Assembly (NCBI GenBank): GCA_030427985.1
Contig: JAUIBH010000012.1
Coordinates: forward strand, 1 to 64,000
Direction: 5' to 3'
DNA length: 64,000 bases
DNA from: Bacteroidia bacterium
GTDB lineage: Bacteria; Bacteroidota; Bacteroidia; Flavobacteriales; Flavobacteriaceae
Position numbers and translations under genes: made by a program. Numbering within the stretch: the first letter of the stretch is position 1; each line of letters opens with the position of its first letter. Of this stretch, positions 9,901-16,972 are shown one piece after another. The notes beneath the pieces were generated by a model, which worked only from the letters and a program-made list of their open reading frames with translations, was not told where the DNA came from and made no database searches.

Positions 9901-10751
9901 TTTCCATGGATGTATGTGTGGAAGGAGCGTATAGGCCGGATGAAGACGAAGATGGGGTTTTTGATGATGGCGATGATTTATGTCTGGGTACGCCAAAAGG
10001 CGTTGAGGTGGACACCAATGGTTGTCCTGTGTTCAGATTTCCTTCAGACAATTTTGATATAGTAATTCAAAGTGAATCCTGTAGAAATAGCAACAATGGT
10101 TCAATAACCATAACACCATTTGACACCTCCATAACTTACTCGGCAGTATTGGATGGGGGAGGAACACCATCGAACGTGGACTTTACCGATGGGCATACCT
10201 TCCTAAACCTTGGAGCTGGAAATTATGCGTTGTGCATTACCGGGACCAATGGGCTGGTTACCTACCAAGAGACGTGTTTTGATATCAGTATAACAGAGCC
10301 CGATATATTGGACGTGGAAGCCATCACAAATGCAGAAACCTTGGATGTTACGTTAAGTGGGGCCGACTTCTACAATGTGGAGCTGAATGGAGTGGTGACA
10401 CAAACCGAAAGTTCCAAGCTCCAACTCCAACTGACTGAAGGAAAAAATGTGTTGCGCGTGTATTCCAATCTACCTTGTCAAGGTGTTATTGAAAAAACAG
10501 TGTTTTACACCACTCGTCCTATCCTATCCCCTAATCCTGTGGACTCGTTCACAGAAGTGTTTTTAAATGGATATCAAGGCAGTGTGGAAATCCAAATTTT
10601 TTCAGCAAATGGGCGTTTGGTCAGAACGGATTCCAAATTGGTCAGCGGGAACAATCTTGAGTTGGATTTGTCCTCCTTGTCCAAGGGCATCTATTATCTG
10701 AGTATAGAAAAGGAAGGTGTAAAGGAAATGTTTAAATTTATAAAGAGATGA
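6954..10751 (+). CDS. T9SS-exported reprolysin-like metalloprotease with P/Homo B and type A sorting domains
   Basis: 1265 residues starting at MKAKLHLVFSITILFSCFCTYGQQ, a clean signal peptide; the track start 66 bases upstream only adds a nonsense leader. A propeptide-like region is followed by a metzincin site HELGHQFGANH (around residue 340) with a Met-turn MGYAG. Then come Ig/cadherin-like and Fn3-like segments, a P/Homo B domain (about residues 850-1010, ISPSGTRVALVSNTCG, GEWILEIKDTA), a calcium-binding D-rich loop (DEDEDGVFDDGDD), and a C-terminal type A sorting domain (PNPVDSF ... GIYYLSIEKEG). The protein is expected to be exported by Sec and then T9SS and act outside the cell. The next gene overlaps by 4 bases (ATGA), implying translational coupling. 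Confidence 0.9.
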   Translation: MKAKLHLVFSITILFSCFCTYGQQAYWKSIPKKPSYKSASVKDMGKARALFSLDKNLFKEKLEGFSISKKGKDVIYLPDSDGNVIPFILKETPVLHPELAAKYPQIKSFTGLSLNGKYKIKLSSSHKGIESMVIDLGNQKTAFLEPVLNDDNSYVLYNKGERSGLENRFVCKTEVMLQDKMKSGGSTGKIIVPLVDDQLLRKFRIAVSASGEYTEYHGGTVADALAAINTTLTRINEVFETDLGVTLELIPNNDLVIFTDPDTDPYNGSLNSQVQNTLTSTIGEADYDVGHLFHSVDEPEQNNGNAGFIGAVCVDNQKGSGFSASFEPEGDVFDLDYVAHELGHQFGANHTWSYESEGTGVQAEPASGTTIMGYAGIVLGNNVAPNGDDYFHFNSILQITNYLQTVACAQTTVQTNSPPVLTPVGDYNIPKGTAFVLEGVATDPDPSDVLTYTWEQINDGVVTTSTFGPTNPSGANFRSLPPSTDPARYFPRLSEVTQGNLTQVNPLENDAWETVSDIERTLSFACTVRDNAAGGGQVVSDVLDVNVFKVAGPFVVTSQASNEIYEAGSTQEVTWDVAKTNSSPIDAQTVDIFLSLDGGMSFPITLADDTLNDGSEEVLIPGDVTNSARIMVKASDNVFFAISASDFTIEQSEVVLNFQELSFTVCQPNDIIIPFTYKTFGGFSETSTFSADVPAGLSASFSPTQASADDTAVDLTISNTNAIAAGVYDITVTATSASVTKNISLSLTIVDGTFPDVVLASPANMQTAVTLSPQLSWEPNPLYSSYDIEVATDVGFTDVVSSATVPFTFYQVNGLEEQTEYFWRIRPNNDCGTGTFGTPFSFTTIQLDCKSVEPRNGLPLEISSIGTPTVTSSIHFFEDLPISDINVNLEVNHTFLEDLIITLISPSGTRVALVSNTCGSLNNINAVFDDDASPIVCSGNPAIMGSVSPLGSLASLNGESILGEWILEIKDTAASDGGDLVAFSMDVCVEGAYRPDEDEDGVFDDGDDLCLGTPKGVEVDTNGCPVFRFPSDNFDIVIQSESCRNSNNGSITITPFDTSITYSAVLDGGGTPSNVDFTDGHTFLNLGAGNYALCITGTNGLVTYQETCFDISITEPDILDVEAITNAETLDVTLSGADFYNVELNGVVTQTESSKLQLQLTEGKNVLRVYSNLPCQGVIEKTVFYTTRPILSPNPVDSFTEVFLNGYQGSVEIQIFSANGRLVRTDSKLVSGNNLELDLSSLSKGIYYLSIEKEGVKEMFKFIKR

Positions 10752-11434
10752 TTCGGAATTTAGCACTGTTGTCCATATTGGCCTTGTTGATCTCTTGCGG
10801 AGGCAATGACGATCCACCACCTGTTCCAGTAGGGGCGGCGTTGGTATTTCCTGAAGAAAATTCAGAATGTACCACTGGGGTCAGTATAAATGAGACATTG
10901 AGCCAAGTAACTTTTCAATGGATGGCCTCCTCCAACACCGATAGGTACACCTTAAGCGTTGTTAATCTTGATACTAATGTTCCCCAGACCATATCAACGG
11001 CGGCAACATCGGCGAGTTTGTCCATAACCAAAGGCACTCCCTTTGCCTGGTCGGTTACCTCTATAAGTTCTAATTCCGATCAAACTGCAACAAGTGAAAC
11101 GTGGTTGTTCTTCAATGCAGGGTCTGAAACCACCCATGCTCCTTTTCCGGCACAGTTGGTAAATCCAGTTTCTGGTGCTACCGTTCAAAAAGATTTGGCC
11201 AATGAAGTGCTCTTGGAATGGCAGGGGGCTGATGTGGATGAAGACATCGCTTCGTTTGAGGTGTTTTTTTCCGAAGAAAATCCGCCCACAACTTCAATTG
11301 GGGTTTTGGACTCTGGAACAATGGAGTTCTCTGTAAGCGTGAGTTCTGATACGGTGTATTATTGGAGCATCATTACCACTGATGGGGAAGGCAACAGTTC
11401 CGACTCGGGGGTATTTGAGTTCAAGGTATTCTAA
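10748..11434 (+). CDS. lipoprotein with two Fn3-like domains
   Basis: 228 residues. MIRNLALLSILALLISCGGNDD is a lipoprotein signal with the cleavage cysteine at residue 17 followed by G-G-N-D-D, which favours outer-membrane and possibly surface location in Bacteroidota. Two fibronectin-type-like repeats follow: TLSQVTFQWMASSNTDRYTLSV and EVLLEWQGADVDEDIASFEVFFSE, each with a Y/F-W ending. The start codon overlaps the protease stop, so it probably accompanies the protease, perhaps as a surface partner. That is inferred from position only. Confidence 0.75.
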   Translation: MIRNLALLSILALLISCGGNDDPPPVPVGAALVFPEENSECTTGVSINETLSQVTFQWMASSNTDRYTLSVVNLDTNVPQTISTAATSASLSITKGTPFAWSVTSISSNSDQTATSETWLFFNAGSETTHAPFPAQLVNPVSGATVQKDLANEVLLEWQGADVDEDIASFEVFFSEENPPTTSIGVLDSGTMEFSVSVSSDTVYYWSIITTDGEGNSSDSGVFEFKVF

Positions 11435-11435
11435 A

Positions 11436-12065
11436 TTAGGTGCCGTTGAACTGGTTCATGGTATTTTTTACCCCTGCAAAAACAAAGGAACGAATAAGGT
11501 CTGCGGATTTTTTCAACCGTTCAGGAAGTGCTGCCGCTTCTTCTTGGTTCCATTGCCCCAAAACGTAATCTACTTGTTTTCCCTTACTGAATTCAGCCCC
11601 CACACCAAATCGAAATCGTGGGTATTGCGTTGTTTGCAGGGTATTCTGAATGTCTTTTAGGCCATTGTGCCCGCCATCACTTCCCTTGGTCTTTAAGCGA
11701 ATGGTTCCAAAAGGCAAGTTGATATCATCAGTAACGATAAGCACATTGGCCAAGGCAATGTTCTCTTTTTCCATCCAGTATTTTACCGCCTTTCCGCTTA
11801 AGTTCATGTAGGTGGACGGTTTTAGGCATAGTACACTTCTTCCTTTGTGTTTAAAGGAAGCTATGGAACCCAATTTGGCACTTTCAAAGGTGAAGTTTTC
11901 CGCTTCGGCCAAGAAATCCAAAACCTTGAAACCGATATTATGTCGGGTTTGTTCATATTCTGCTCCGATATTTCCGAGGCCAACAACAAGGAATTTTTTC
12001 ATAGGGTCAGTTTCTTGTAGTAGTGTTTTTTGGACGTCAAACAGGTTTTTAATGAATTGGAACAT
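11436..12065 (-). CDS. pth: peptidyl-tRNA hydrolase
   Basis: Pth releases tRNA from stalled peptidyl-tRNA. The core starts KKFLVVGLGNIGAEYEQTRHNIGFKVLD and contains the catalytic histidine of TRHNIGF and the GDGGHNGLK-like motif KGSDGGHNGLKDIQ. I begin at the second ATG (MFQFIKNLFDVQK), because flavobacterial Pth proteins often carry such a short basic leader. An ATG at 12002 giving MKKFLVVGLGN is the classical alternative (188 codons). The first ATG of the track lies inside the hairpin terminator and is unlikely. It converges on the lipoprotein gene with one base between stops. Confidence 0.93.
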   Translation of the reverse strand: MFQFIKNLFDVQKTLLQETDPMKKFLVVGLGNIGAEYEQTRHNIGFKVLDFLAEAENFTFESAKLGSIASFKHKGRSVLCLKPSTYMNLSGKAVKYWMEKENIALANVLIVTDDINLPFGTIRLKTKGSDGGHNGLKDIQNTLQTTQYPRFRFGVGAEFSKGKQVDYVLGQWNQEEAAALPERLKKSADLIRSFVFAGVKNTMNQFNGT

Positions 12066-12091
12066 TGCGGAACCATTTTGCCTAAAAATAC

Positions 12092-12136
12092 AAAAGCATC
12101 CCAAATTTTACAGCGTAGTAAAACCGGGATGCTTTT
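12092..12136 (-). terminator. hairpin terminator between rplY and pth
   Basis: Arms AAAAGCATCCC and GGGATGCTTTT pair perfectly over 11 bp across a 23-base loop and run into T-rich sequence on the minus strand. It separates the prs-rplY transcript from pth. Confidence 0.75.
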
Positions 12137-12152
12137 TTATAAAACTCTAAAA

Positions 12153-12812
12153 CTATTCTGTAGCTTCAGCTTCTGGGGCTTCACCACCTTCGGCTCCGCC
12201 TTCAGCAGCAGCTTCAGCACCTTCTTCTGTTTCTTCATCTTCATCTTCAAGCTCTTCATCAATAGAAGTTCTAGAAGCTTTCACCTGTACAATGGCTGTA
12301 CTTTCTGGGTGTAAAATGGTATAGTCGTCATTCAACACAGTTTCAACAGCAATGGTGCCCCCAATTCTAAGTTTGGAGATGTCCACAGTGATAAAATCAG
12401 GAAGTAGATCGGGCAATGCCTTAATGGAAAGCTTACGCTTTCTGAACAGCAAGCGACCACCGTTTCGTACCCCTGGTGAATTTCCTTCCAAACGAACAGG
12501 GATGTTCATGGTAACAGGTTTGTCCTCGAACAATTGATAGAAATCGATGTGAAGGATTTTATCGGTAACAGGATGAAACTGGATGTCCTGCAATACAGCA
12601 CTCAGCTTTTCACCATTTTCCAATTCAATCGCAACAGTGTGCGCGTTGGGGGTGTACACTAAATCTCTGAACGAGATTTCATCAGCTGAAAAGTGCAATG
12701 GCTTATCCCCTCCGTACAGCACGCAAGGGACCTTTCCAGCATTACGTAGGGCCTTGGTAGATACCTTGCCCACGCTTTCTCTTTGGGATCCTTTGATAGT
12801 AATTGACTTCAT
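12153..12812 (-). CDS. rplY: 50S ribosomal protein L25 (CTC form)
   Basis: 219 residues. [35 protein letters not shown] is the L25 5S-rRNA-binding domain (residues 1-95). The C-terminal TL5/CTC domain (100-190) follows, and then an acidic alanine/glutamate tail rich in [16 protein letters not shown]. It binds 5S rRNA in the large subunit. It lies 19 bases after prs, the common flavobacterial prs-rplY pairing, and is followed by a strong hairpin. Confidence 0.95.
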   Translation of the reverse strand: MKSITIKGSQRESVGKVSTKALRNAGKVPCVLYGGDKPLHFSADEISFRDLVYTPNAHTVAIELENGEKLSAVLQDIQFHPVTDKILHIDFYQLFEDKPVTMNIPVRLEGNSPGVRNGGRLLFRKRKLSIKALPDLLPDFITVDISKLRIGGTIAVETVLNDDYTILHPESTAIVQVKASRTSIDEELEDEDEETEEGAEAAAEGGAEGGEAPEAEATE

Positions 12813-12831
12813 TATTATATATTAAATTAAT

Positions 12832-13773
12832 TTACATTAGAAATTTGGAAGATATTGAAGTGTTGTGATGCACCCTATGCATAACATCTGCAAAAAGGTC
12901 GGCACAACTCAATACCTTTATTTTTTTCTTGGTCTCATCAATTGGAATGGAATCAGTAACGATCAATTCTGCCAACTTTGATTTTTCTATTCGTTCATAC
13001 GCCTTGCCCGATAACAATCCGTGTGTGGTAACGGCGCGAACGCTTTCTGCTCCTCTCTCCATCATTAAATCGGCAGCTTTGGTAAGTGTACCTGCGGTAT
13101 CTACCATATCATCTACCAGAACCACATTTTTACCCTGTACATCACCAATCAATTCCATGTGTGAAATAACATTGGCCTTGGCGCGTTGCTTGTAACAGAT
13201 AACGACATCGCATTCCAAAGCCTTGGAATAGGCATAGGCTCTTTTGGAACCTCCCATATCAGGTGATGCAATGCAAAGATTGTCCAAATTCAGGCCTTTT
13301 AAATAGGGCAGGAACAAGGTCGATGCAAAAAGGTGGTCCACCGGTTTTTCAAAGAACCCCTGAATTTGATCGGCATGAAGGTCCATGGTGATGATTCGTG
13401 TGGCGCCTGCTGTTTCCAACATTTTGGCAACCAATTTTGCTGCAATGGGAACGCGGGGTTTATCCTTTCTATCCTGACGAGCCCATCCAAAATAGGGCAT
13501 AACAGCCGTAATATGTCTGGCAGAAGCCCGTTTGGCAGCATCAAGCATCAATAGCATTTCCATAAGATTCTCCGAACTTGGATTTGTGGACCCAATGATA
13601 AAAATGCGCGCACCGCGAATGGATTCTTCGAAAGAAGGCTGAAACTCCCCGTCGCTGTACCTGGAAAATTGAATCTTTCCGAGATCAGCACCATAAGAAG
13701 CTGCTATCTTCTTGCCAAGATCAACACTTTGCGTGCAAGCAAATATTTTAGGCTCGGGAACTTGGTATGCCAT
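12832..13773 (-). CDS. prs: ribose-phosphate pyrophosphokinase
   Basis: 313 residues, normal for PRPP synthetase. The ribose-5-phosphate/PRPP loop is seen as VVLVDDMVDTAGTLTKAA, with the ATP-site FGWARQDRKDKPRVPI and the flag/catalytic loop around SPDMGGSKRAYAYSK. It makes PRPP from ribose-5-phosphate and ATP for nucleotide, His and Trp synthesis. It is first in the prs-rplY transcript. A TAAATTTG box 51 bases upstream is the likely promoter. Confidence 0.97.
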   Translation of the reverse strand: MAYQVPEPKIFACTQSVDLGKKIAASYGADLGKIQFSRYSDGEFQPSFEESIRGARIFIIGSTNPSSENLMEMLLMLDAAKRASARHITAVMPYFGWARQDRKDKPRVPIAAKLVAKMLETAGATRIITMDLHADQIQGFFEKPVDHLFASTLFLPYLKGLNLDNLCIASPDMGGSKRAYAYSKALECDVVICYKQRAKANVISHMELIGDVQGKNVVLVDDMVDTAGTLTKAADLMMERGAESVRAVTTHGLLSGKAYERIEKSKLAELIVTDSIPIDETKKKIKVLSCADLFADVMHRVHHNTSISSKFLM

Positions 13774-13823
13774 TGCAAACTCTTGTTAACTAGCTTTTTG
13801 AAGCGCTTTTTTATAAAGAGGTG

Positions 13824-13831
13824 CAAATTTA
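13824..13831 (-). promoter_or_regulatory. Bacteroidota -7 box for prs
   Basis: TAAATTTG on the minus strand fits TAnnTTTG. It lies 51 bases before the prs ATG and leaves a short 5' leader. The -33 element is weak. Confidence 0.5.
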
Positions 13832-13872
13832 AAAATTAATTCGGGTTGCTAAAGGAATAAAGGAAGTATTTT

Positions 13873-13904
13873 TTGGTGGTAAATGAAATAATTTTTTAGC
13901 TTTG
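13873..13904 (+). promoter_or_regulatory. promoter for the tRNA-Leu/GIY-YIG locus
   Basis: TTG at 13873-13875 and TAGCTTTG at 13897-13904 with 21 bases between them resemble a -33/-7 pair of the primary sigma factor. The predicted transcript would start near 13910. It would run through the broken tRNA half and the GIY-YIG ORF into the intact tRNA-Leu. Confidence 0.55.
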
Positions 13905-13940
13905 CATCCGCAATTAAAATAAGCCACTATAATTGCTTAT

Positions 13941-13990
13941 GCCTTGGTGGCGGAACTGGTAGACCTGTCTGCCGACAGGCAGGCGCGCTG
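13941..13990 (+). pseudogene. broken 5' half of tRNA-Leu interrupted by a 20-bp palindromic repeat
   Basis: Bases 13941-13964 are identical to the first 24 nt of the intact tRNA-Leu at 14260, and the two preceding bases (AT) also match. The match is broken in the D-arm by CTGTCTGCCGACAGGCAGGC and resumes for GCGCTG before diverging. The anticodon arm, variable arm and T-arm are absent, so it cannot make a tRNA. See the GIY-YIG ORF and the matching finding. Confidence 0.85.
13964..13983. repeat. REP-like palindromic insertion within the tRNA fragment
   Basis: CCTGTCTGCCGACAGGCAGG can fold as CCTGTC-TGCC-GACAGG or as CTGCC-GACA-GGCAG. It is absent from the intact copy at the same position of the D-arm. 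It looks like a short dispersed palindrome of the kind found repeatedly in flavobacterial genomes. I see no second copy in this window. Confidence 0.6.
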
Positions 13991-14009
13991 AAATTGAAAT
14001 ATTGACCCG

Positions 14010-14258
14010 TTGATTAGTGTCTATGCGATATCAAGTTTGGAGCATAACTACATTTATGTGGGGATGACATCCAATTTGAAAGAAAGGATTGCAAGACACA
14101 ATGAGGGAAGAGAGCGGACAACAAAGTTTTATGCTCCGTTTAAGCTGATTTATTCAGAAGAATGTTTGGATAGATTATCGGCAAGAAAAAGGGAAAAATA
14201 TTGGAAGTCGGGCGTAGGTAAGGAAAAATTGCGAAAACTCAGAGATGAGTTGATATAA
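14010..14258 (+). CDS. small GIY-YIG nuclease-domain protein
   Basis: 82 residues covering one complete GIY-YIG domain: VYAISSLEHNYIYVGMTSNLKERIARHN holds the paired motif (VYA...YVG) with the catalytic-type Arg at R27, and an acidic residue follows in RLSARKREKYWKSG. This is the UvrC-N/YhbQ-like stand-alone class; homing-type or tRNA-associated activity is possible but not shown. The start is a TTG, because an in-frame stop lies just upstream and no ATG is available. The stop (TGA/TAA region) lies 1 base before the intact tRNA-Leu. Transcription probably comes from the tRNA promoter. Confidence 0.8.
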   Translation: MISVYAISSLEHNYIYVGMTSNLKERIARHNEGRERTTKFYAPFKLIYSEECLDRLSARKREKYWKSGVGKEKLRKLRDELI

Positions 14259-14259
14259 T

Positions 14260-14341
14260 GCCTTGGTGGCGGAACTGGTAGACGCGCTGGATTCAAAATC
14301 CAGTTCTTTCGGGAGTGTGGGTTCGATTCCCACCCAAGGTA
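14260..14341 (+). tRNA. tRNA-Leu (anticodon CAA)
   Basis: Folds as a complete class II tRNA. The acceptor GCCTTGG pairs with CCAAGGT, the anticodon stem CTGGA/TCCAG encloses loop TTCAAAA (anticodon CAA), a variable arm TTCTTTCGGGAGT follows, and the T-arm is GTGGG-TTCGATT-CCCAC. The discriminator is A and CCA is not encoded. A strong terminator follows. Confidence 0.95.
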
Positions 14342-14344
14342 CTT

Positions 14345-14380
14345 AAAAGCCCCGATCATGAATTCATGATCGGGGCTTTT
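14345..14380. terminator. 36-bp perfect palindrome terminator after tRNA-Leu
   Basis: The half-site AAAAGCCCCGATCATGAA is followed by its exact reverse complement, giving a 16-18 bp hairpin ending in TTTT. It terminates the tRNA transcript four bases after the tRNA end and could work in both directions. Confidence 0.85.
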
Positions 14381-14459
14381 GCTTTCTTGAAATTTTTGTG
14401 CTGGGGTTTTGTCAATCAACCATTCCTTTGTTTAATTTCGATTTTTATAAAAAGACTTT

Positions 14460-15395
14460 ATGGCCGTCTGGATTTTTTTCCTGTTGGGAATCTTCATTTT
14501 CTTGGCCCTTGATCTAGGGGTGTTCAATAAGAAAGCTCATGTCATCAGTGTTCGGGAAGCTTCAATGTGGACTGGGATTTGGGTAACACTGTCCATTTTG
14601 TTCTCGGGAGTCATTTATTGGTTGTATGCTACGGGACGAATTGACAATGTGGATTCTTTAAAACCCATGGATGCCAGTATAAAATATATTACCGGCTACC
14701 TTATTGAGCTTTCATTGAGCATTGATAATATTTTTGTTATCGCCGTTATTTTTGGATCGTTCAATATACCCCAAAAATATCAGCACCGGGTATTGTTTTG
14801 GGGCATTTTGGGAGCCATTGGGTTCCGGGCCTTGATGATTTTCTTTGGTGTGGCACTGATTAAGAAATTCAGTTTTACAACCTATATTTTCGGTGCTTTT
14901 CTAATTTTCACCGCCATAAAAATGTTGGTTTCCAAACAAAAGGCGTTCAATCCCAAAAAATCATTTATTTACAGGAACTTACGAAAAGTAATGCCCATAA
15001 CCTCGCACATGCAGGGGCAGAAATTTTTTGTTAGGTTGCGACATATAACAGCGGCCACCCCTTTGTTCATAGCGTTGGTCATTATTGAATTCTCGGATGT
15101 CCTTTTTGCCTTGGACAGTGTCCCTGCTATTTTGGCCATTACCTCCGATCCTTTTTTGGTGTTCAGCTCTAATATATTTGCCATTTTAGGCCTACGTTCC
15201 ATGTATTTCTTTTTATCCCATATGATCAATAAGTTTTACCACCTTAAATATAGTTTGGTGGCTATCCTCACCTTTGTGGGCATAAAATTGATACTTGCTC
15301 ACCACTTTGTCTTTCCAGAATGGTTTTCATTAGGTTTCATCGCTTTGTCACTGCTTTTTGGAATTGTACCATCTTTAAAGGAAGGTAAAGAATGA
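14460..15395 (+). CDS. TerC/Alx family integral membrane protein
   Basis: 311 residues with about nine hydrophobic helices. The two conserved acidic TerC signatures are present: ELSLSIDNIFVIAVIFGSF (about residues 77-96) and EFSDVLFALDSVPAILAIT (about 207-226). TerC/Alx proteins are implicated in Mn2+ export and in metalation of secreted enzymes in other bacteria; tellurite resistance is only the historical name. It is monocistronic between the tRNA terminator and the RNR control region. Confidence 0.88.
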   Translation: MAVWIFFLLGIFIFLALDLGVFNKKAHVISVREASMWTGIWVTLSILFSGVIYWLYATGRIDNVDSLKPMDASIKYITGYLIELSLSIDNIFVIAVIFGSFNIPQKYQHRVLFWGILGAIGFRALMIFFGVALIKKFSFTTYIFGAFLIFTAIKMLVSKQKAFNPKKSFIYRNLRKVMPITSHMQGQKFFVRLRHITAATPLFIALVIIEFSDVLFALDSVPAILAITSDPFLVFSSNIFAILGLRSMYFFLSHMINKFYHLKYSLVAILTFVGIKLILAHHFVFPEWFSLGFIALSLLFGIVPSLKEGKE

Positions 15396-15476
15396 ATTTC
15401 TTTTCAATTTCGCCTCGTTAAATTAGAGGTCTTCACAGCACAGTCTTTAACGCTTTATCCTTTCTTGGAAACAGTT

Positions 15477-15497
15477 TGTTGATAACCCTGTGGATAA
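15477..15497 (+). promoter_or_regulatory. DnaA-box-like pair 1 upstream of nrdBA
   Basis: TGTTGATAA (15477-15485) and TGTGGATAA (15489-15497) lie in the same orientation with starts 12 bases apart. The second is a perfect DnaA box (TTATCCACA on the other strand) and the first differs by one base. The pair lies upstream of the candidate -7 box at 15547. Confidence 0.55.
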
Positions 15498-15509
15498 AAG
15501 TTTTGGTCT

Positions 15510-15532
15510 TCTGACAGTTGTCAGATTTTTTT
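15510..15532 (+). terminator. hairpin with T-run between terC and nrdB
   Basis: TCTGAC-AGTT-GTCAGA followed by seven T residues forms a short intrinsic-terminator-like structure. It could end the terC transcript, and it lies between the two DnaA-box pairs. Confidence 0.55.
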
Positions 15533-15546
15533 CCGAGCCTAGATTT

Positions 15547-15554
15547 TACGTTTG
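15547..15554 (+). promoter_or_regulatory. candidate -7 box for nrdBA
   Basis: TACGTTTG fits TAnnTTTG and lies about 140 bases before the nrdB ATG. No TTG is found at the expected -33 distance (the nearest leaves a gap of 26), so this promoter may depend on an activator. Confidence 0.35.
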
Positions 15555-15587
15555 TTCCCGTGATTTTTTCAGCCTCAAAAAATGGAA

Positions 15588-15608
15588 TGTTGATAAGAAT
15601 GTTGAGAA
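15588..15608 (+). promoter_or_regulatory. DnaA-box-like pair 2 upstream of nrdBA
   Basis: TGTTGATAA (15588-15596) and TGTTGAGAA (15600-15608) repeat the 12-base spacing and orientation of pair 1. They lie about 35 bases downstream of the candidate -7 box, a position suited to repression or roadblock. Confidence 0.5.
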
Positions 15609-15694
15609 CCCAAAGGAGGCAATGTAAAATCAAAGTAAAGAAAATATGAATTTTACAATCAGTTCACTTAGAACAAATCCAAACACTTTTTCTC

Positions 15695-16969
15695 ATGCAC
15701 ATTTCTCACATTACTAAAAGGGATTTTAGTACTCAGCCCTTCGATTTGCACAAAATTACCAATGCCATCCTAAAAGCCATGACTGCCATAGACCATGGTC
15801 AAATGGAGGATGCACAGACCATTGCCAACAATGTTGAAAAAGCATTGCTGGAAAGAAAGGAACAAGATGAACACTATGTTCCCACTGTGGAAGAGGTTCA
15901 AGATGTTGTGGAGAATGAGTTGATGAACAGTGAGTTCCATGATGTGGCCAAAGCCTACATTATTTACAGGAACAAAAGGGCCCAAATGCGGGAGACTGAT
16001 ATTTTTGAGAAACGTATCAATCTTAAACCTTACGAGTACCCCCAACTGTACGAATATGTGCCTGCTATCAGACATTCGTATTGGATTCATACCGAATTTA
16101 ATTTCACCAGCGATATACAAGATTTTAAGTCTGGACTTACAGAAGTAGAGCGCAGCGCCATTAAAAATACCATGTTGGCGATTTCCCAAATTGAAGTTGC
16201 CGTAAAAACCTTTTGGGGCAATATTTATCACCGCATGCCCAAGCCCGAAATAGGATCCGTGGGTGCCACTTTTGCAGAAAGTGAAGTACGTCATCACGAC
16301 GCATATTCACACTTGCTTGAAATTTTGGGATTGAACCAAGAGTTCGAGAACCTCAAGAAAAAACCTGTGATCATGAAGCGGGTGCAGTACTTGGAAACTG
16401 CGCTGAAAAATGCGAAAAGCGAGAACAACAAAGAATATGCAGAATCCATTTTGCTCTTTTCCCTTTTCATAGAACACGTGTCATTGTTTTCCCAGTTTTT
16501 GATCATCATGGCCTTTAACAAGCACAAAAATGTGCTGAAGGGAATTTCCAATGTGGTGGAGGCTACCTCAAAAGAAGAGCAGATTCATGGTGATTTTGGA
16601 ATCGATGTCATCAATATCATCAAAAAAGAACACCCAGAATGGTTTGATGATGCGTACAAAGCCATGATTCAAGAAATCTGTGAAAAGGCATTTGAGGCCG
16701 AAAGCAAAATTGTGGATTGGATTTTTGAGGATGGCGAATTGGATTTCTTGCCGAAAACTGTGGTGAACGAATTCATCAAGAACCGTTTCAATAACTCTTT
16801 GGAGAGCATTGGCATTGCCAAAGTATTTGAAGTTGACCAAAAACTATTGGAACAAACCGAGTGGTTTGATGACGAGATCATCGGAACCAAACACGGCGAC
16901 TTTTTTGTAAAACGATCCATCAACTATAGCAAAAGAACACAAAGTATAACCAGCGACGACCTTTTTTAA
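15695..16969 (+). CDS. nrdB: class I ribonucleotide reductase radical subunit with N-terminal ATP-cone
   Basis: 424 residues. The first ~100 (FDLHKITNAILKAM ... DVAKAYIIYRNKRAQ) form an ATP-cone normally found on NrdA. The remainder is a ferritin-like R2 domain with metal ligands in SQIEVAVKTFWGNIYHR, ESEVRHHDAY and EATSKEEQIHGDFG. A Tyr occupies the E-x2-H-x3-Y radical position. From published work on Leeuwenhoekiella and Flavobacterium enzymes, this arrangement places allosteric activity control on the radical subunit, and a manganese cofactor (class Id) is likely. It is the first gene of nrdBA. Confidence 0.95.
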   Translation: MHISHITKRDFSTQPFDLHKITNAILKAMTAIDHGQMEDAQTIANNVEKALLERKEQDEHYVPTVEEVQDVVENELMNSEFHDVAKAYIIYRNKRAQMRETDIFEKRINLKPYEYPQLYEYVPAIRHSYWIHTEFNFTSDIQDFKSGLTEVERSAIKNTMLAISQIEVAVKTFWGNIYHRMPKPEIGSVGATFAESEVRHHDAYSHLLEILGLNQEFENLKKKPVIMKRVQYLETALKNAKSENNKEYAESILLFSLFIEHVSLFSQFLIIMAFNKHKNVLKGISNVVEATSKEEQIHGDFGIDVINIIKKEHPEWFDDAYKAMIQEICEKAFEAESKIVDWIFEDGELDFLPKTVVNEFIKNRFNNSLESIGIAKVFEVDQKLLEQTEWFDDEIIGTKHGDFFVKRSINYSKRTQSITSDDLF

Positions 16970-16972
16970 ATT

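Noticed and set aside
15477-15608. Chromosomal origin of replication from the DnaA-box cluster
   Set aside because: There is no dnaA or dnaN gene, no clear AT-rich unwinding repeats, and only four boxes; control of nrdBA fits better.
15433-15633. 66-codon minus-strand ORF
   Set aside because: It covers the nrd control region with its hairpin and DnaA boxes and has no recognisable domain or start context.
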